From assembly GCA_001897855.1 (NCBI GenBank), contig MKUO01000007.1, positions 330,079-394,078 of the forward strand: a stretch of 64,000 nt of DNA. Direction: 5' to 3'. Shown piece by piece: positions 46,198-54,762 of this stretch. The notes below the pieces were generated by a model, which saw only the letters and a list, made by a program, of their open reading frames with translations, ran no database searches and had not been told where the DNA came from. The translations under genes were made by a program, and so were the position numbers. The stretch is from Bacteroidetes bacterium 43-93 (GTDB lineage: Bacteria; Bacteroidota; Bacteroidia; Chitinophagales; Chitinophagaceae). Within the stretch, counting starts at the first letter, position 1. Every line of letters starts with the position of its first letter.

Positions 46198-46290
46198 GGT
46201 GCTCAAACCAACTGAGCTAAGGAGGAGTGGCTTGCAACTCAAAATCTGGTTCCAGCAACCGAGTGCAGGTTCGATTCGTTTCTGGACGTC
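46198..46290 (-). pseudogene. tRNA-derived remnant (inverted tRNA-Asn 5' part plus a tRNA-like 3' part)
   Basis: Bases 46198-46229 are the reverse complement of 45895-45926 with 31 of 32 matches, covering the first half of tRNA-Asn plus three bases upstream of it. Directly next to it on the plus strand lies CTCAAAATCTGG and GCAGGTTCGATTC, which resemble an anticodon loop and T-arm of a class II tRNA, though the stems do not pair well. A hairpin terminator follows (46302-46336). The whole does not fold as one working tRNA. Confidence 0.6.
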
Positions 46291-46301
46291 CTGAAAAAAT
46301 G

Positions 46302-46340
46302 AAGCAGTTATTTATTAAACCACGCAACTGCTTTTCTTTT
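46302..46340 (+). terminator. terminator after the tRNA-like remnant
   Basis: AAGCAGTT / AACTGCTT stem with a 16-nt loop followed by TTCTTTT. It fits the end of a former tRNA transcription unit. Confidence 0.6.
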
Positions 46341-46439
46341 TGCTGCCACGGTACTACAACATAATGTGCCCTATAGTACACTGTGAATAACTTTTCATAT
46401 TTGTACGTTATCTTTCCTGAGAGCTATTATCTATAGTAA

Positions 46440-47180
46440 ATGAATTTTATGCAACTGAATAGTCAAGGATTTTCAGCCATCAGAAAATATCTCGAACAAA
46501 AGGCTGATGATATAAGAGACCATGAAGGTAGAAATTGGGCAGTCATGGGTGTACCTATTCAAAATTATAGAGAGATAATTATAGGCGATAGGACTTTTTA
46601 CATCGCAGGCACAAACATATTTTGGGGTATACTTGAAGATGTGCTTCATAAAGCAAACGCAACCTTTCCCTTAAATTTTGGGAGTGGTAATGCGGTTAGT
46701 GTACTGCATGCCGTTATTAGGACAAGACCGATTTTTGGCTATACCAAAACGAAGGATTTAATAAGAAGATTATCAAATGAGGTGCATGCCTACGTGGTAG
46801 AACTTAAAGATGGTGTTGTAATTGATAAAATACTTAGAATTGATTGGTTTAGAAAACTTGACAAAACTCGCCGGAATGGGAAAAAATATGATTTTACAGG
46901 CGGGTTATTTCATCTTCTTAAACATTTCGAAATCGATGGCTATAACTTGTCCACAGGTACAAATGGGGCTAAAGTTCAGAATTTAATGTCAGTTATTCAG
47001 TATCTTACTCAAGCATTGTTTATTGAAGACGGGGAGCTTGAAACCGACGCGAAAACTTTGATAAGATATATAAGCGTAGACGATAAAAGGAGGCTAAAAT
47101 TTGTTTTTTATTTTAATACTACAACATTAATTTACTCTGTAACGACTGTTTTCCGAAGTGATTTCAAGAAAAAAATTTAG
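46440..47180 (+). CDS. island protein of unknown function, cargo 1
   Basis: 246 residues; the start at 46440 (MNFMQLNSQGFSAIRKYL) or MQLNSQ three codons later. Soluble, no signal or TM. Mixed alpha/beta: NWAVMGVPIQNYREIIIGDRTFYIAG, FGSGNAVSVLHAVIRTRPIFG, YDFTGGLFHLLKHFEIDGYN, and a basic C-terminus (FRSDFKKKI). No family is recognised and no catalytic motif stands out. It is the only gene between repeats R1 and R2, in AT-rich sequence, which suggests separately acquired cargo. Possible roles are defence or a toxin, but nothing in the sequence proves either. Confidence 0.65.
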   Translation: MNFMQLNSQGFSAIRKYLEQKADDIRDHEGRNWAVMGVPIQNYREIIIGDRTFYIAGTNIFWGILEDVLHKANATFPLNFGSGNAVSVLHAVIRTRPIFGYTKTKDLIRRLSNEVHAYVVELKDGVVIDKILRIDWFRKLDKTRRNGKKYDFTGGLFHLLKHFEIDGYNLSTGTNGAKVQNLMSVIQYLTQALFIEDGELETDAKTLIRYISVDDKRRLKFVFYFNTTTLIYSVTTVFRSDFKKKI

Positions 47181-47204
47181 ATGGATATAAACTACGGGAA
47201 TAAC

Positions 47205-47356
47205 CAACTTTCTTTTAATTTTACTCGTACTGAAACCTGCAATAAACCTGTTTTGAAGTTTCTATAGTCAAATAATATGAGTCCGTTTGGCCTCATTTGT
47301 TAACTGTTATGCAATTCTGTCACTTTTGTTGTCTTGTCAATATTATCATTACAGTA
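47205..47356 (+). repeat. degenerate direct repeat R2
   Basis: Begins CAACTTTCTTTTAATTTTAC and then follows R1 closely (CTGAAACCTGCAATAAACCT, CAATTCTGTCAC, TTATCATTACAGTA). Same orientation as R1, 1.2 kb away. It ends about 55 bases before the stop codon of the convergent GTPase gene. Confidence 0.75.
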
Positions 47357-47410
47357 TTCAACAAAAATGTCCATCCAAAGTGCCATCGGCTTTTATTGCA
47401 CTAATATTTG

Positions 47411-49693
47411 CTACAAACTCATTTCGCTATACATTGAAATTACTTTCCCATCACTTTCTTTTATAGCAGCGACTATTAGTTCCATGATATCCTTCAGAAA
47501 TTGCTTTGATTGCTGGGTTAATTCATCTTTCGGTATGGGGGCAACCTCATTGTATAGCTTTTTTATTTCTGCTGCTCTCAATTCTGCAGAGCCTTTACCT
47601 TTATAATTATATGCATTCTGCCATTCCGCAATCTTATTGAGTTTAATAGCCTTTAGAGCATAGTCAAACATTTTCTTACTGATACTTTGTTTAATATCAT
47701 TGATACATTTTTGCTTTTCCTCATCAGTCGGATTGGATGGATGCCAGTCTGCTGGTGAAGACAAAAAATTGCTGATTTGGCTATTAAAATAGCTACCAAA
47801 GTCTGAGATAGGCATCAATTCTTTGTATTCTGTATCTCCTCTGTATCCAAGCCTCAACGACAAGGCTTTAATCCTCGAGAAATGTTCTTTAGGAATGGCA
47901 GGAGAGCCATACAAATAGCCCTTCCAGCGCGTGTCAAAGTCAACTGCAGCTTTTCTGATTTTGAATATCAATGTTGAAATATCATATGTAGGCTGACAAG
48001 AACTTTGAACCGGAACAATCGCAAGTTCCAGACTATTAATAAATTTTCTTAGATCGTTTATAGTGGGCTTATATTTCTTATCATCATTTAATTTTTCATC
48101 GATGTTCGCTAAGTAATAGGAGCATTTATGGAGCTGATCAATGAAAAATTTATTGACCTCGTAGTCCATTTCCGATTTTAATCTACCTAGCAAATGGTCT
48201 ACGGATCCAAAAACGTGGTTTATTTTATCGCTGCGCTTCGGCAAGTTATCACCTTTTACAGCATCAAAATGGGTAAAACAGATAAACAGTTTGTCTGAAT
48301 GTCCAGTTATAGCCACACTTTTGATAACCGCATATGATGTGGCAAGCATTGGATTCTGCGAGTTATCTACAAGCACGATAGCATCTGTTGCCTCAAACTT
48401 TTTTATTGTTTTAAAGGGAAGATTAGTGTTTGTATCTGATATATGCCCAAGACCCTCGCCATCAAAAATTACAAGCTTCGGTATATTGTCTAAATAATCA
48501 GGCTTGAAGGGCCCTTCAACCCTCATGCCAGAAACTAAAGGAGTTAACAATTTTCCAAATAAAGCGGAGTAATTACTCGAAAAAAAGCGAATTGACTGCA
48601 AAAAAACACTCCTATCTGATGTTTCAAGGTGCCAGTGAATCGGCCAACCAAATTTTTCAGTTACTAGCTCAATGGTGTTTAACTGTTTAAAACGTGCCTT
48701 AATTTCATCGATGATTTCATCAATCAAATTATACAGATCGTCACCGTCATAGTCTTCAAGATTTGATAAAATTATCTCTTCAAGTATATTTTTCTCATCC
48801 TCTGATAGGCTATTGTTTCCGAGATATTCGGTCGTAGTTGCGTGAACGACATCTGCAGTAATTTTTTTTATTTCTTGTAAGAAATCATTAATCTTCGATT
48901 CGTAGCCTTTTTGTTCATCCTCTGACACACTTATGTTGTCAACGATAAACGTTTCAATTATAGACTCATTTTCCTCTTCATCAAATTCATAGTCTTCAAT
49001 AGACCTAATTTGAATTTTCCCAAGAATATAGCCTAATTTGAAGCGCTGGTCTTTATCCTCTAAAAAAACCCTTTGTAAGTGCTGGTCGTCTTTCCGCGAA
49101 AAGTACTCGGTCATTGATTTGTGGATTGTATCCTTAATCATTTGCCGCGTTTCATTTTCGGTGAAAAAGCTTACAACACCCTTATAGAGTCCTTCTGAAA
49201 GAATAATTTCAGTGTCAAACACCGTCGTTCTAGCGGTTGATGTGGCTGGAAACCTCTCGGTAATTGGGTTTGTTCCCATCAATTGTCTTAATAAGGTTGT
49301 CTTGCCAGCACCTGTTGCGCCTAAGAGAAGAACGCTTGAATATCCACTTTCTCTATTTTTTATTGGAAGAATGCCGTTTCTTACTGACTCATAATCCTTT
49401 AAAAGGTAATTTACGCCCTCGTAAAAGATGTCAACTATCGAGGCATCAAGCCTTTGCTGGGCTAGCTGCCGAGCTGATGGCTCCCAATATTGCGCGTCTG
49501 AGAGCAACGTATTCATTTGCTGGACTAGTTCTTCGGCCTTTACCTCATCTTTGGTTCCAAGTCCCTTCCGTATCTTTTTTCCAGTTTTCCCGGAGGAGTC
49601 TTTAATTAAAGGATGTCTAAATTCAAGCACCCAAAAAGCATCTGATTTAGACTTCGGTTGTAGTTTGCGAGCGGTATATTTTTTTACATCCAT
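47411..49693 (-). CDS. integrase-arm-like domain fused to a P-loop GTPase, cargo 2
   Basis: 760 residues. Residues 1-75 resemble the arm-type DNA-binding domain of tyrosine recombinases (WVLEFRHPLIKDSSG, then KKIRKGLGTKDEVKAEELVQ), but no catalytic recombinase domain follows. From about 125 comes a GTPase-like core: P-loop LLLGATGAGKTTLLRQLMG, switch-I-like TSTARTTVFDTEII, DxxG-type VIFDGEGLGH and a possible G4 FTHFDAVKGDN. A long helical, charged insertion (about 180-350) interrupts the core and suggests a dynamin-like or conformationally driven enzyme. The C-terminal 200 residues are helical. Proteins of this type are seen in other bacteria without assigned function. Soluble. Probably a defence or DNA-sensing NTPase; that is inference. 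Confidence 0.7.
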   Translation of the reverse strand: MDVKKYTARKLQPKSKSDAFWVLEFRHPLIKDSSGKTGKKIRKGLGTKDEVKAEELVQQMNTLLSDAQYWEPSARQLAQQRLDASIVDIFYEGVNYLLKDYESVRNGILPIKNRESGYSSVLLLGATGAGKTTLLRQLMGTNPITERFPATSTARTTVFDTEIILSEGLYKGVVSFFTENETRQMIKDTIHKSMTEYFSRKDDQHLQRVFLEDKDQRFKLGYILGKIQIRSIEDYEFDEEENESIIETFIVDNISVSEDEQKGYESKINDFLQEIKKITADVVHATTTEYLGNNSLSEDEKNILEEIILSNLEDYDGDDLYNLIDEIIDEIKARFKQLNTIELVTEKFGWPIHWHLETSDRSVFLQSIRFFSSNYSALFGKLLTPLVSGMRVEGPFKPDYLDNIPKLVIFDGEGLGHISDTNTNLPFKTIKKFEATDAIVLVDNSQNPMLATSYAVIKSVAITGHSDKLFICFTHFDAVKGDNLPKRSDKINHVFGSVDHLLGRLKSEMDYEVNKFFIDQLHKCSYYLANIDEKLNDDKKYKPTINDLRKFINSLELAIVPVQSSCQPTYDISTLIFKIRKAAVDFDTRWKGYLYGSPAIPKEHFSRIKALSLRLGYRGDTEYKELMPISDFGSYFNSQISNFLSSPADWHPSNPTDEEKQKCINDIKQSISKKMFDYALKAIKLNKIAEWQNAYNYKGKGSAELRAAEIKKLYNEVAPIPKDELTQQSKQFLKDIMELIVAAIKESDGKVISMYSEMSL

Positions 49694-49855
49694 GTTATTC
49701 CTGATTATTCCGCAAATGGACGAAATAATTTTGGAATAACAAGGAATAATTCGAATTTATTTATTTATTATGTTCTTTTGATTGTTTTTCAATTATTAAG
49801 AAATATTTTATAGTTTGTGCATTTAACAAGAAACTAGTACCCAATAGTTGCTTTT

Positions 49856-49985
49856 CAACTCGTTCTTTATCTTACTTGCGCTGAAACCGCAGTAAACTTT
49901 CCTTGAACTTCTTTTTATTCTATGTGTTCAACATATTCTGTGTGTTTAACATTAGTTGCATCTTTGTTTACTTGATTAGATATGT
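49856..49985 (+). repeat. degenerate direct repeat R3
   Basis: Begins CAACTCGTTCTTTATCTTAC, then TTGCGCTGAAACCGCAGTAA, which aligns with the starts of R1 and R2. The later part is only loosely similar (TTGAACTTC, then TTTGTTTACTTG). It is the most diverged copy, which would fit the oldest or a differently derived insertion. Same orientation. Confidence 0.6.
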
Positions 49986-50046
49986 GATTCGTTTAGTCAG
50001 CCGGATTTTTTTTAGATCATTTATAAACTATGTATGCGGTTTGAAT

Positions 50047-50067
50047 TTACTTTGTGATATATCGCAA
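50047..50067 (+). promoter_or_regulatory. dndA promoter with overlapping operator-like palindrome
   Basis: TTACTTTG (50047-50054) is a -7-like box. It overlaps the 16-base palindrome TTGTGATATATCGCAA (50052-50067, 7 of 8 pairs), which covers the expected transcription start. A dimeric repressor bound here would block the promoter. The dndA ATG lies 14 bases further on. Confidence 0.45.
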
Positions 50068-50081
50068 TAACTGCTCAGTCC

Positions 50082-51224
50082 ATGATCTATTTAGATAACA
50101 ATGCGACCACAAGAATTGACCCGAGGGTTTTAGATAAAATGATGCCCTATTTGACGGAGGAGTATGCTAATGCTTCCAGTAATCATGCGTTTGGGCAGAC
50201 ATCTAGTGAAGCCGTAAAGAAAGCTAGGTTGCAGGTAGCAGAATTGATAGGATGTGAATCTAACGAAATTATTTTCACTTCGGGGGCGACGGAGTCGATT
50301 AATATCGGTATTAAAGGTTTAATGAAAAGCGAAGCTAATAACGGCAAGCACTTAATTACCGTCGCAACAGAACACCCTGCGGTTTTAGATACCTGTAAAC
50401 ATCTTGAAGCTAAGGGATATGACGTTACCTATTTGCCTGTAAACGAAGACGGACTTATCGAGTTAGATCAATTGAAAAAATCTTTAAGGCCGGATACCGT
50501 ATTGGTTTGTGTAATGTATGCTAATAATGAAACGGGCGTTATCCAGCCGATTAAAGAAATATCAAAACTAGCGCATGAGAACGGATCGTATTTTATGACA
50601 GATGCCACACAGGCTGCCGGGAAAATAGATATTGATGTTAATGCTATAGGTATTGATATATTGGCCTTCTCGGGTCATAAAATATATGGACCAAAGGGTT
50701 CTGGTGTATTATATATCAGAAGTAGACAGCCATTTAAAGTAAAACTGGCATCCATACTTCATGGAGGCGGACAGGAAAAGGGTATCCGCAGTGGAACTTT
50801 AAATGTTCCTAATATTGTAGGATTAGGCCAAGCAGCCTTTTTAGCAAAGCATGAGATGGCAATAAATGATTATAATGTGAGGTTATTGAGGGACTATTTG
50901 CAGGGAGCGTTGTTGAATATTGAACATAGCAGGCTTATTGGGAATGACTTAAGTCGTATGTATAACGTTTGTAGTATATGCTTCAAAGGCGCTGATGCAG
51001 ATGCGGTAATGATGGGTTTGGAAAACATATCATTATCAAACGGATCCGCATGTTCCTCTACATCAGTAGAGCCATCCCATGTATTGAAGGCTATGGGGCT
51101 CAGTGATGAGGACTCGTTTTCGACCATCAGATTCAGCCTAGGTAAATTTAATACAAAAGCAGAAATTGATATTGTCATTAATGCAGTAAGCAGTACCGTG
51201 CAAGAACTAAGACTCCTAGCATAA
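50082..51224 (+). CDS. dndA: cysteine desulfurase DndA
   Basis: 380 residues of the NifS/IscS class. It takes sulfur from cysteine with PLP and passes it on as a persulfide; in Dnd systems the sulfur goes to DNA phosphorothioate linkages. The PLP Lys is K200 (AFSGHKIYGPKGSG), the active Cys C324 (NGSACSSTSVEPSH), and FTSGATESINIG is the cofactor-phosphate loop. It could be mistaken for a housekeeping desulfurase, but its position just before dndC, dndD and dndE and its own island promoter support DndA. A 137-base gap separates it from dndC. Confidence 0.88.
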   Translation: MIYLDNNATTRIDPRVLDKMMPYLTEEYANASSNHAFGQTSSEAVKKARLQVAELIGCESNEIIFTSGATESINIGIKGLMKSEANNGKHLITVATEHPAVLDTCKHLEAKGYDVTYLPVNEDGLIELDQLKKSLRPDTVLVCVMYANNETGVIQPIKEISKLAHENGSYFMTDATQAAGKIDIDVNAIGIDILAFSGHKIYGPKGSGVLYIRSRQPFKVKLASILHGGGQEKGIRSGTLNVPNIVGLGQAAFLAKHEMAINDYNVRLLRDYLQGALLNIEHSRLIGNDLSRMYNVCSICFKGADADAVMMGLENISLSNGSACSSTSVEPSHVLKAMGLSDEDSFSTIRFSLGKFNTKAEIDIVINAVSSTVQELRLLA

Positions 51225-51241
51225 AAATATTGGATGCATAT

Positions 51242-51268
51242 AATCCATTTATATTTAAGCAATGGATT
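51242..51268. promoter_or_regulatory. inverted repeat between dndA and dndC
   Basis: AATCCATT-(11 nt)-AATGGATT, a perfect 8-bp dyad without a T-run. It may be a weak RNA hairpin or a regulator site upstream of dndC; a TAATTTTA box near 51340 could be a second promoter. Confidence 0.35.
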
Positions 51269-51361
51269 GTAGCTATTAACAAGCAATTCACATAAATCCC
51301 GGTAATATCTCCGGCAATGGGAATTGGCATTTACAAAGAGTAATTTTACGTACAAATCATT

Positions 51362-52675
51362 TTGATGCAGGATCAAATTAAATCTATCATCGCTGAGATT
51401 CAAGCTCAATATTTTGAGGATGACAATAATCGACCTTGGATCGTTGGCTTTAGTGGGGGGAAGGATTCAACTATGCTACTTCAATTAGTGTGGTACGCTT
51501 TGATCGAGTACCCGGCAGAACTTAGAAAAAGAAAAATATATGTTGTCTGCAATAATACATTGGTAGAAAACCCAAAAATTCTGGCATATACTGAAAAAGT
51601 CTTAGATAAGATACAAAAGGCTGCTGTTAAGAAGTCAATGCCCATTACGGTTCATCGCACCACACCGAGATTAGAAGATACTTTTTGGGTTAACCTAATC
51701 GGCAAAGGGTATCCGGCTCCTAATAATATTTTCAGGTGGTGTACAGAACGTATGAAAATCAATCCTACGACGAAATTTATTTTGGAAACGATAAGTGAAG
51801 AAGGTGAAGTTATTATTCTGCTGGGGACACGAAGCGATGAGAGCAGCAAACGAGCCAGTTCTATAAAAAAATATGGTATAGAAGGTCAAAGACTAAGAAA
51901 GCACGTGCTACCAAATGCATTTGTCTTTGCGCCAATCAAAGATGTACTGACTAAAGAAGTTTGGCAATATCTATTGCAAATGCCATCTCCATGGGGTGCA
52001 TCTAATAGAGAACTTGTCACCTTGTATAATAATGCAAGTGGTGGCGACTGCCCCCTGGTGGTAGACATCACGACACCTTCTTGTGGTAACAGCAGATTCG
52101 GATGCTGGGTTTGTACTGTCGTTAATAAAGACAAATCCATGGAAGCACTGATAGATAACGGAGAAGAATGGATGGAGCCCTTATCTATGTTGCGAGATAC
52201 GTTGGCTATGTCTCGTGATAGCGAAAAATACAGGGAGAGAAGACGTCGTGACGGTACTGAGAAAGAAGGAACGCTGGGGCCGTATAAAGCATTTTTTCGT
52301 GCCGAAGTGCTAGAAACACTTCTTAGGGCCCAAAAAGCCATTCAAGACGAGCAGCCGGAAATTTCTCCTTTGATTACTTATCAGGAGTTGGTTGCGATAC
52401 AGGTGATATGGTACAGGGATAACCTATTTCTAAATAATGTATCTGAAATATACCAGAAGGTATATGGACGAACCATTAATTTGGATTCAGTCAGTGAAGG
52501 TATCGCAAGTGAGAAACGGCTTTTGCGGGAGGTCTGTAAAGAAAATCCTGACGATTTCAATGAGATAAATAAACTATTGGAAATACAAAAGACGAAAACA
52601 ATCCTAATGAATAACAGAGGTTTGCACAATGTTTTGGAAAATCATCTTGAGAACTACATTAAGAATAGTAAATAA
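51362..52675 (+). CDS. dndC: DNA phosphorothioation protein DndC
   Basis: 437 residues of the PAPS reductase/ATP-PPase family. DndC uses ATP, probably to activate the DNA backbone for sulfur transfer, and carries an iron-sulfur cluster. The PP-loop is VGFSGGKDSTMLLQL near residue 30. FRWCTERMKI and SCGNSRFGCWVCTVVNKDKS carry the cysteines expected for the cluster, and ILLGTRSDESSKRAS is a family mark. The C-terminal third is helical. It ends 2 bases before dndD. Confidence 0.93.
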   Translation: MMQDQIKSIIAEIQAQYFEDDNNRPWIVGFSGGKDSTMLLQLVWYALIEYPAELRKRKIYVVCNNTLVENPKILAYTEKVLDKIQKAAVKKSMPITVHRTTPRLEDTFWVNLIGKGYPAPNNIFRWCTERMKINPTTKFILETISEEGEVIILLGTRSDESSKRASSIKKYGIEGQRLRKHVLPNAFVFAPIKDVLTKEVWQYLLQMPSPWGASNRELVTLYNNASGGDCPLVVDITTPSCGNSRFGCWVCTVVNKDKSMEALIDNGEEWMEPLSMLRDTLAMSRDSEKYRERRRRDGTEKEGTLGPYKAFFRAEVLETLLRAQKAIQDEQPEISPLITYQELVAIQVIWYRDNLFLNNVSEIYQKVYGRTINLDSVSEGIASEKRLLREVCKENPDDFNEINKLLEIQKTKTILMNNRGLHNVLENHLENYIKNSK

Positions 52676-52677
52676 CA

Positions 52678-54762
52678 ATGTTTATAAGCAATATTACTCT
52701 TGAAGATTTTAAAATTTATTATGGTCATCAAAAAGTCGTATTTCCACGTGATCCCCAAAAAAATGTATTTATCATTTCCGGTAATAACGGGTTTGGGAAA
52801 ACAACATTACTTAATTCGTTAGTTTGGTGCTTGTATGGAAAATTGATGATTGATGTTGATGATAAATACCGTTCGGAAATTTATGATGCAGGCGGGTATA
52901 AAAAATTCGCAGCTGGTAATCTAAATAAATATGCTCAGGCTAAAGGGCATTCTTCCTACAGCGTATCTCTGGCCATTACGGATATTTCCATTCCTAGTTT
53001 GTCTTGCGATGAACTAATTATTAAGAGGACATTCGATTTGAGGCGACAGGAAGATAAGATAGAGATATTATTAGATGGCAAAGAGAATGAGTTAACTAGA
53101 GAAGTTGGCCCTGATATCTTTATTAACGATTTTATTTTACCAAAGGAAATAGCTAAATTTTTCTTCTTCGATGCTGAGAAGATTGTGTCTTTAGCTGAGA
53201 TGAAATCAATTGATGACAAACGGAAATTGAGTTTGGCTTATTCTGAAGTCCTAGGTATAAAAAAATATGAGGACCTTAAGATCAACCTAGAAGAAATAAG
53301 AATACGACTAAGGAAGGATACTGTCTCAGGTGCCGAAGGTAAAAAATACGCTCAATTGCAAAAGGAGCTATTACAATGTCTGACCCTTATTCAGGAGTAT
53401 GAAGATCAGATCACCGCTTTAAAAGATGAAAAAATTACACTTAAGTCTTCGTCGGAGCAGTATCAGATAAAATTGATACGGGAAGGGAATTCTCTAACAA
53501 TTGACGAGCTTAAGTTATTAAGAGAAAGAAAGGATAAGCTGGCTAAGGAAGCTGAAAAACTTCGTGAGCAATTAAAAGAGATGATGGAGCTAGCTCCATT
53601 TGCGATAAGTGGGAAGCTGTTGGAACGAACCTATCAACAAGTCGCGTCAGAGTATTTGCAGGCTAAGCAATCTGTAGATCCAACTGTACTAAAGGCCAAA
53701 CTCCAGAAAGTAAAAAAGGACCTTGCTAAAGAATTCCAACACCTGCGTTTAAGCAATACAGCTTTAAAACAGCTATCTCAGTCCTTCTCAGATAGTATTG
53801 AGAGACATTTTGCAATTGCACATCAAGCAGACCTTGCCAAAACCGTTCTGGTAAACTTTACAGATAGTGAAAAACATGAGTTTGACGCAATCTACAACAA
53901 CCTAAAATATTCATTCAGTAGGGCATTTAAAGATCTGACATCTACCTATAAAAACAACCGTGTTGCATTCAACAAGGTGATCCGCCAGTTATCTGATGCA
54001 GAGGCGAAAGAAGATGACATACTAATACGAGAAATTCGTCAACAAAAAACTGAGCTAGATGATCGAATCGATCAAATTGACGAGCGGATCAACTACTTGA
54101 ATTTTGAAATCGGCAGCCTTCAGAAGGAGAATGCAAACAAATCAAAGTTGGTTAGTGAGCTAGAGAAGAAGATTGCGTTGCTTGACATGGACAAAGAAAA
54201 AGACGAAGTTGCTGTGAGACTTATTAGTGAATTAAACGCATTTCTCGTTAGTCTGAAGTTGGAAAAGAAAATATCACTCGAAAGTCGTATTCGAAAGGAG
54301 TTGAACGTCTTGATGCATAAGCGCGGTTTTATAAACAAGGTTAGTGTTGAAATATCAAACGAGTTGATCGATATACATCTGCTGGATCGAAAAGGTAATG
54401 TTATCGCCAAAGAAGCACTTTCAAAAGGGGAACAACAACTTTATGCTACTGCCTTGCTGAAGTCCTTAGTTGATGAATCAAATATCCAATTTCCTGTGTT
54501 TATCGATTCCCCTCTTCAAAAGTTTGACAAGACGCATTCCCATAATATCATTAAGGATTTTTACCCCGGCATTTCAGACCAGGTAGTGCTTTTCCCGCTA
54601 ATCGAAAAGGAAATGACCTATGAAGAATTTGAAATGTTGGTACCAAAAATTAACAAGGCTTACCTCATAAAGCAGGAGGAAGAATACCATTCTGATTTGA
54701 TCGAGGTACAGCCAACACAGTTGTTCAAACAAGCTAAAGAAATCTATGAGTACGTTCGCTAG
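52678..54762 (+). CDS. dndD: SMC-like ATPase DndD
   Basis: 694 residues. The Walker A is ISGNNGFGKTTLLNSL near residue 35; long coiled coils fill about 200-540 (for example RERKDKLAKEAEKLREQLKE). The ABC-type signature is ALSKGEQQLYATALLKSL and the Walker B region is FPVFIDSPLQKFD. This matches DndD, a RecN/SMC-like ATPase thought to alter DNA structure during phosphorothioate insertion. Cytosolic. It overlaps dndE by 17 bases. Confidence 0.93.
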   Translation: MFISNITLEDFKIYYGHQKVVFPRDPQKNVFIISGNNGFGKTTLLNSLVWCLYGKLMIDVDDKYRSEIYDAGGYKKFAAGNLNKYAQAKGHSSYSVSLAITDISIPSLSCDELIIKRTFDLRRQEDKIEILLDGKENELTREVGPDIFINDFILPKEIAKFFFFDAEKIVSLAEMKSIDDKRKLSLAYSEVLGIKKYEDLKINLEEIRIRLRKDTVSGAEGKKYAQLQKELLQCLTLIQEYEDQITALKDEKITLKSSSEQYQIKLIREGNSLTIDELKLLRERKDKLAKEAEKLREQLKEMMELAPFAISGKLLERTYQQVASEYLQAKQSVDPTVLKAKLQKVKKDLAKEFQHLRLSNTALKQLSQSFSDSIERHFAIAHQADLAKTVLVNFTDSEKHEFDAIYNNLKYSFSRAFKDLTSTYKNNRVAFNKVIRQLSDAEAKEDDILIREIRQQKTELDDRIDQIDERINYLNFEIGSLQKENANKSKLVSELEKKIALLDMDKEKDEVAVRLISELNAFLVSLKLEKKISLESRIRKELNVLMHKRGFINKVSVEISNELIDIHLLDRKGNVIAKEALSKGEQQLYATALLKSLVDESNIQFPVFIDSPLQKFDKTHSHNIIKDFYPGISDQVVLFPLIEKEMTYEEFEMLVPKINKAYLIKQEEEYHSDLIEVQPTQLFKQAKEIYEYVR

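Larger units (their letters stand above)
49694..50081. other. divergent intergenic region with R3 and the dnd promoter
   Basis: 388 bases between the GTPase and dndA starts. It contains AT-rich sequence upstream of the GTPase, repeat R3 (49856-49985), and the dndA promoter with an overlapping palindrome near 50047-50067. No ORF. Confidence 0.5.

Noticed and set aside
47411-49693. A working tyrosine integrase
   Set aside because: Only the arm-like N-terminal domain is present; there is no catalytic R...HxxR...Y domain, and the rest is a P-loop NTPase.
46002-49985. R1-R3 as a CRISPR array or integron attC sites
   Set aside because: Units are about 150 bases, degenerate, 1.2-2.7 kb apart, with single genes between them and no spacer regularity, cas genes, or attC-like core sites.
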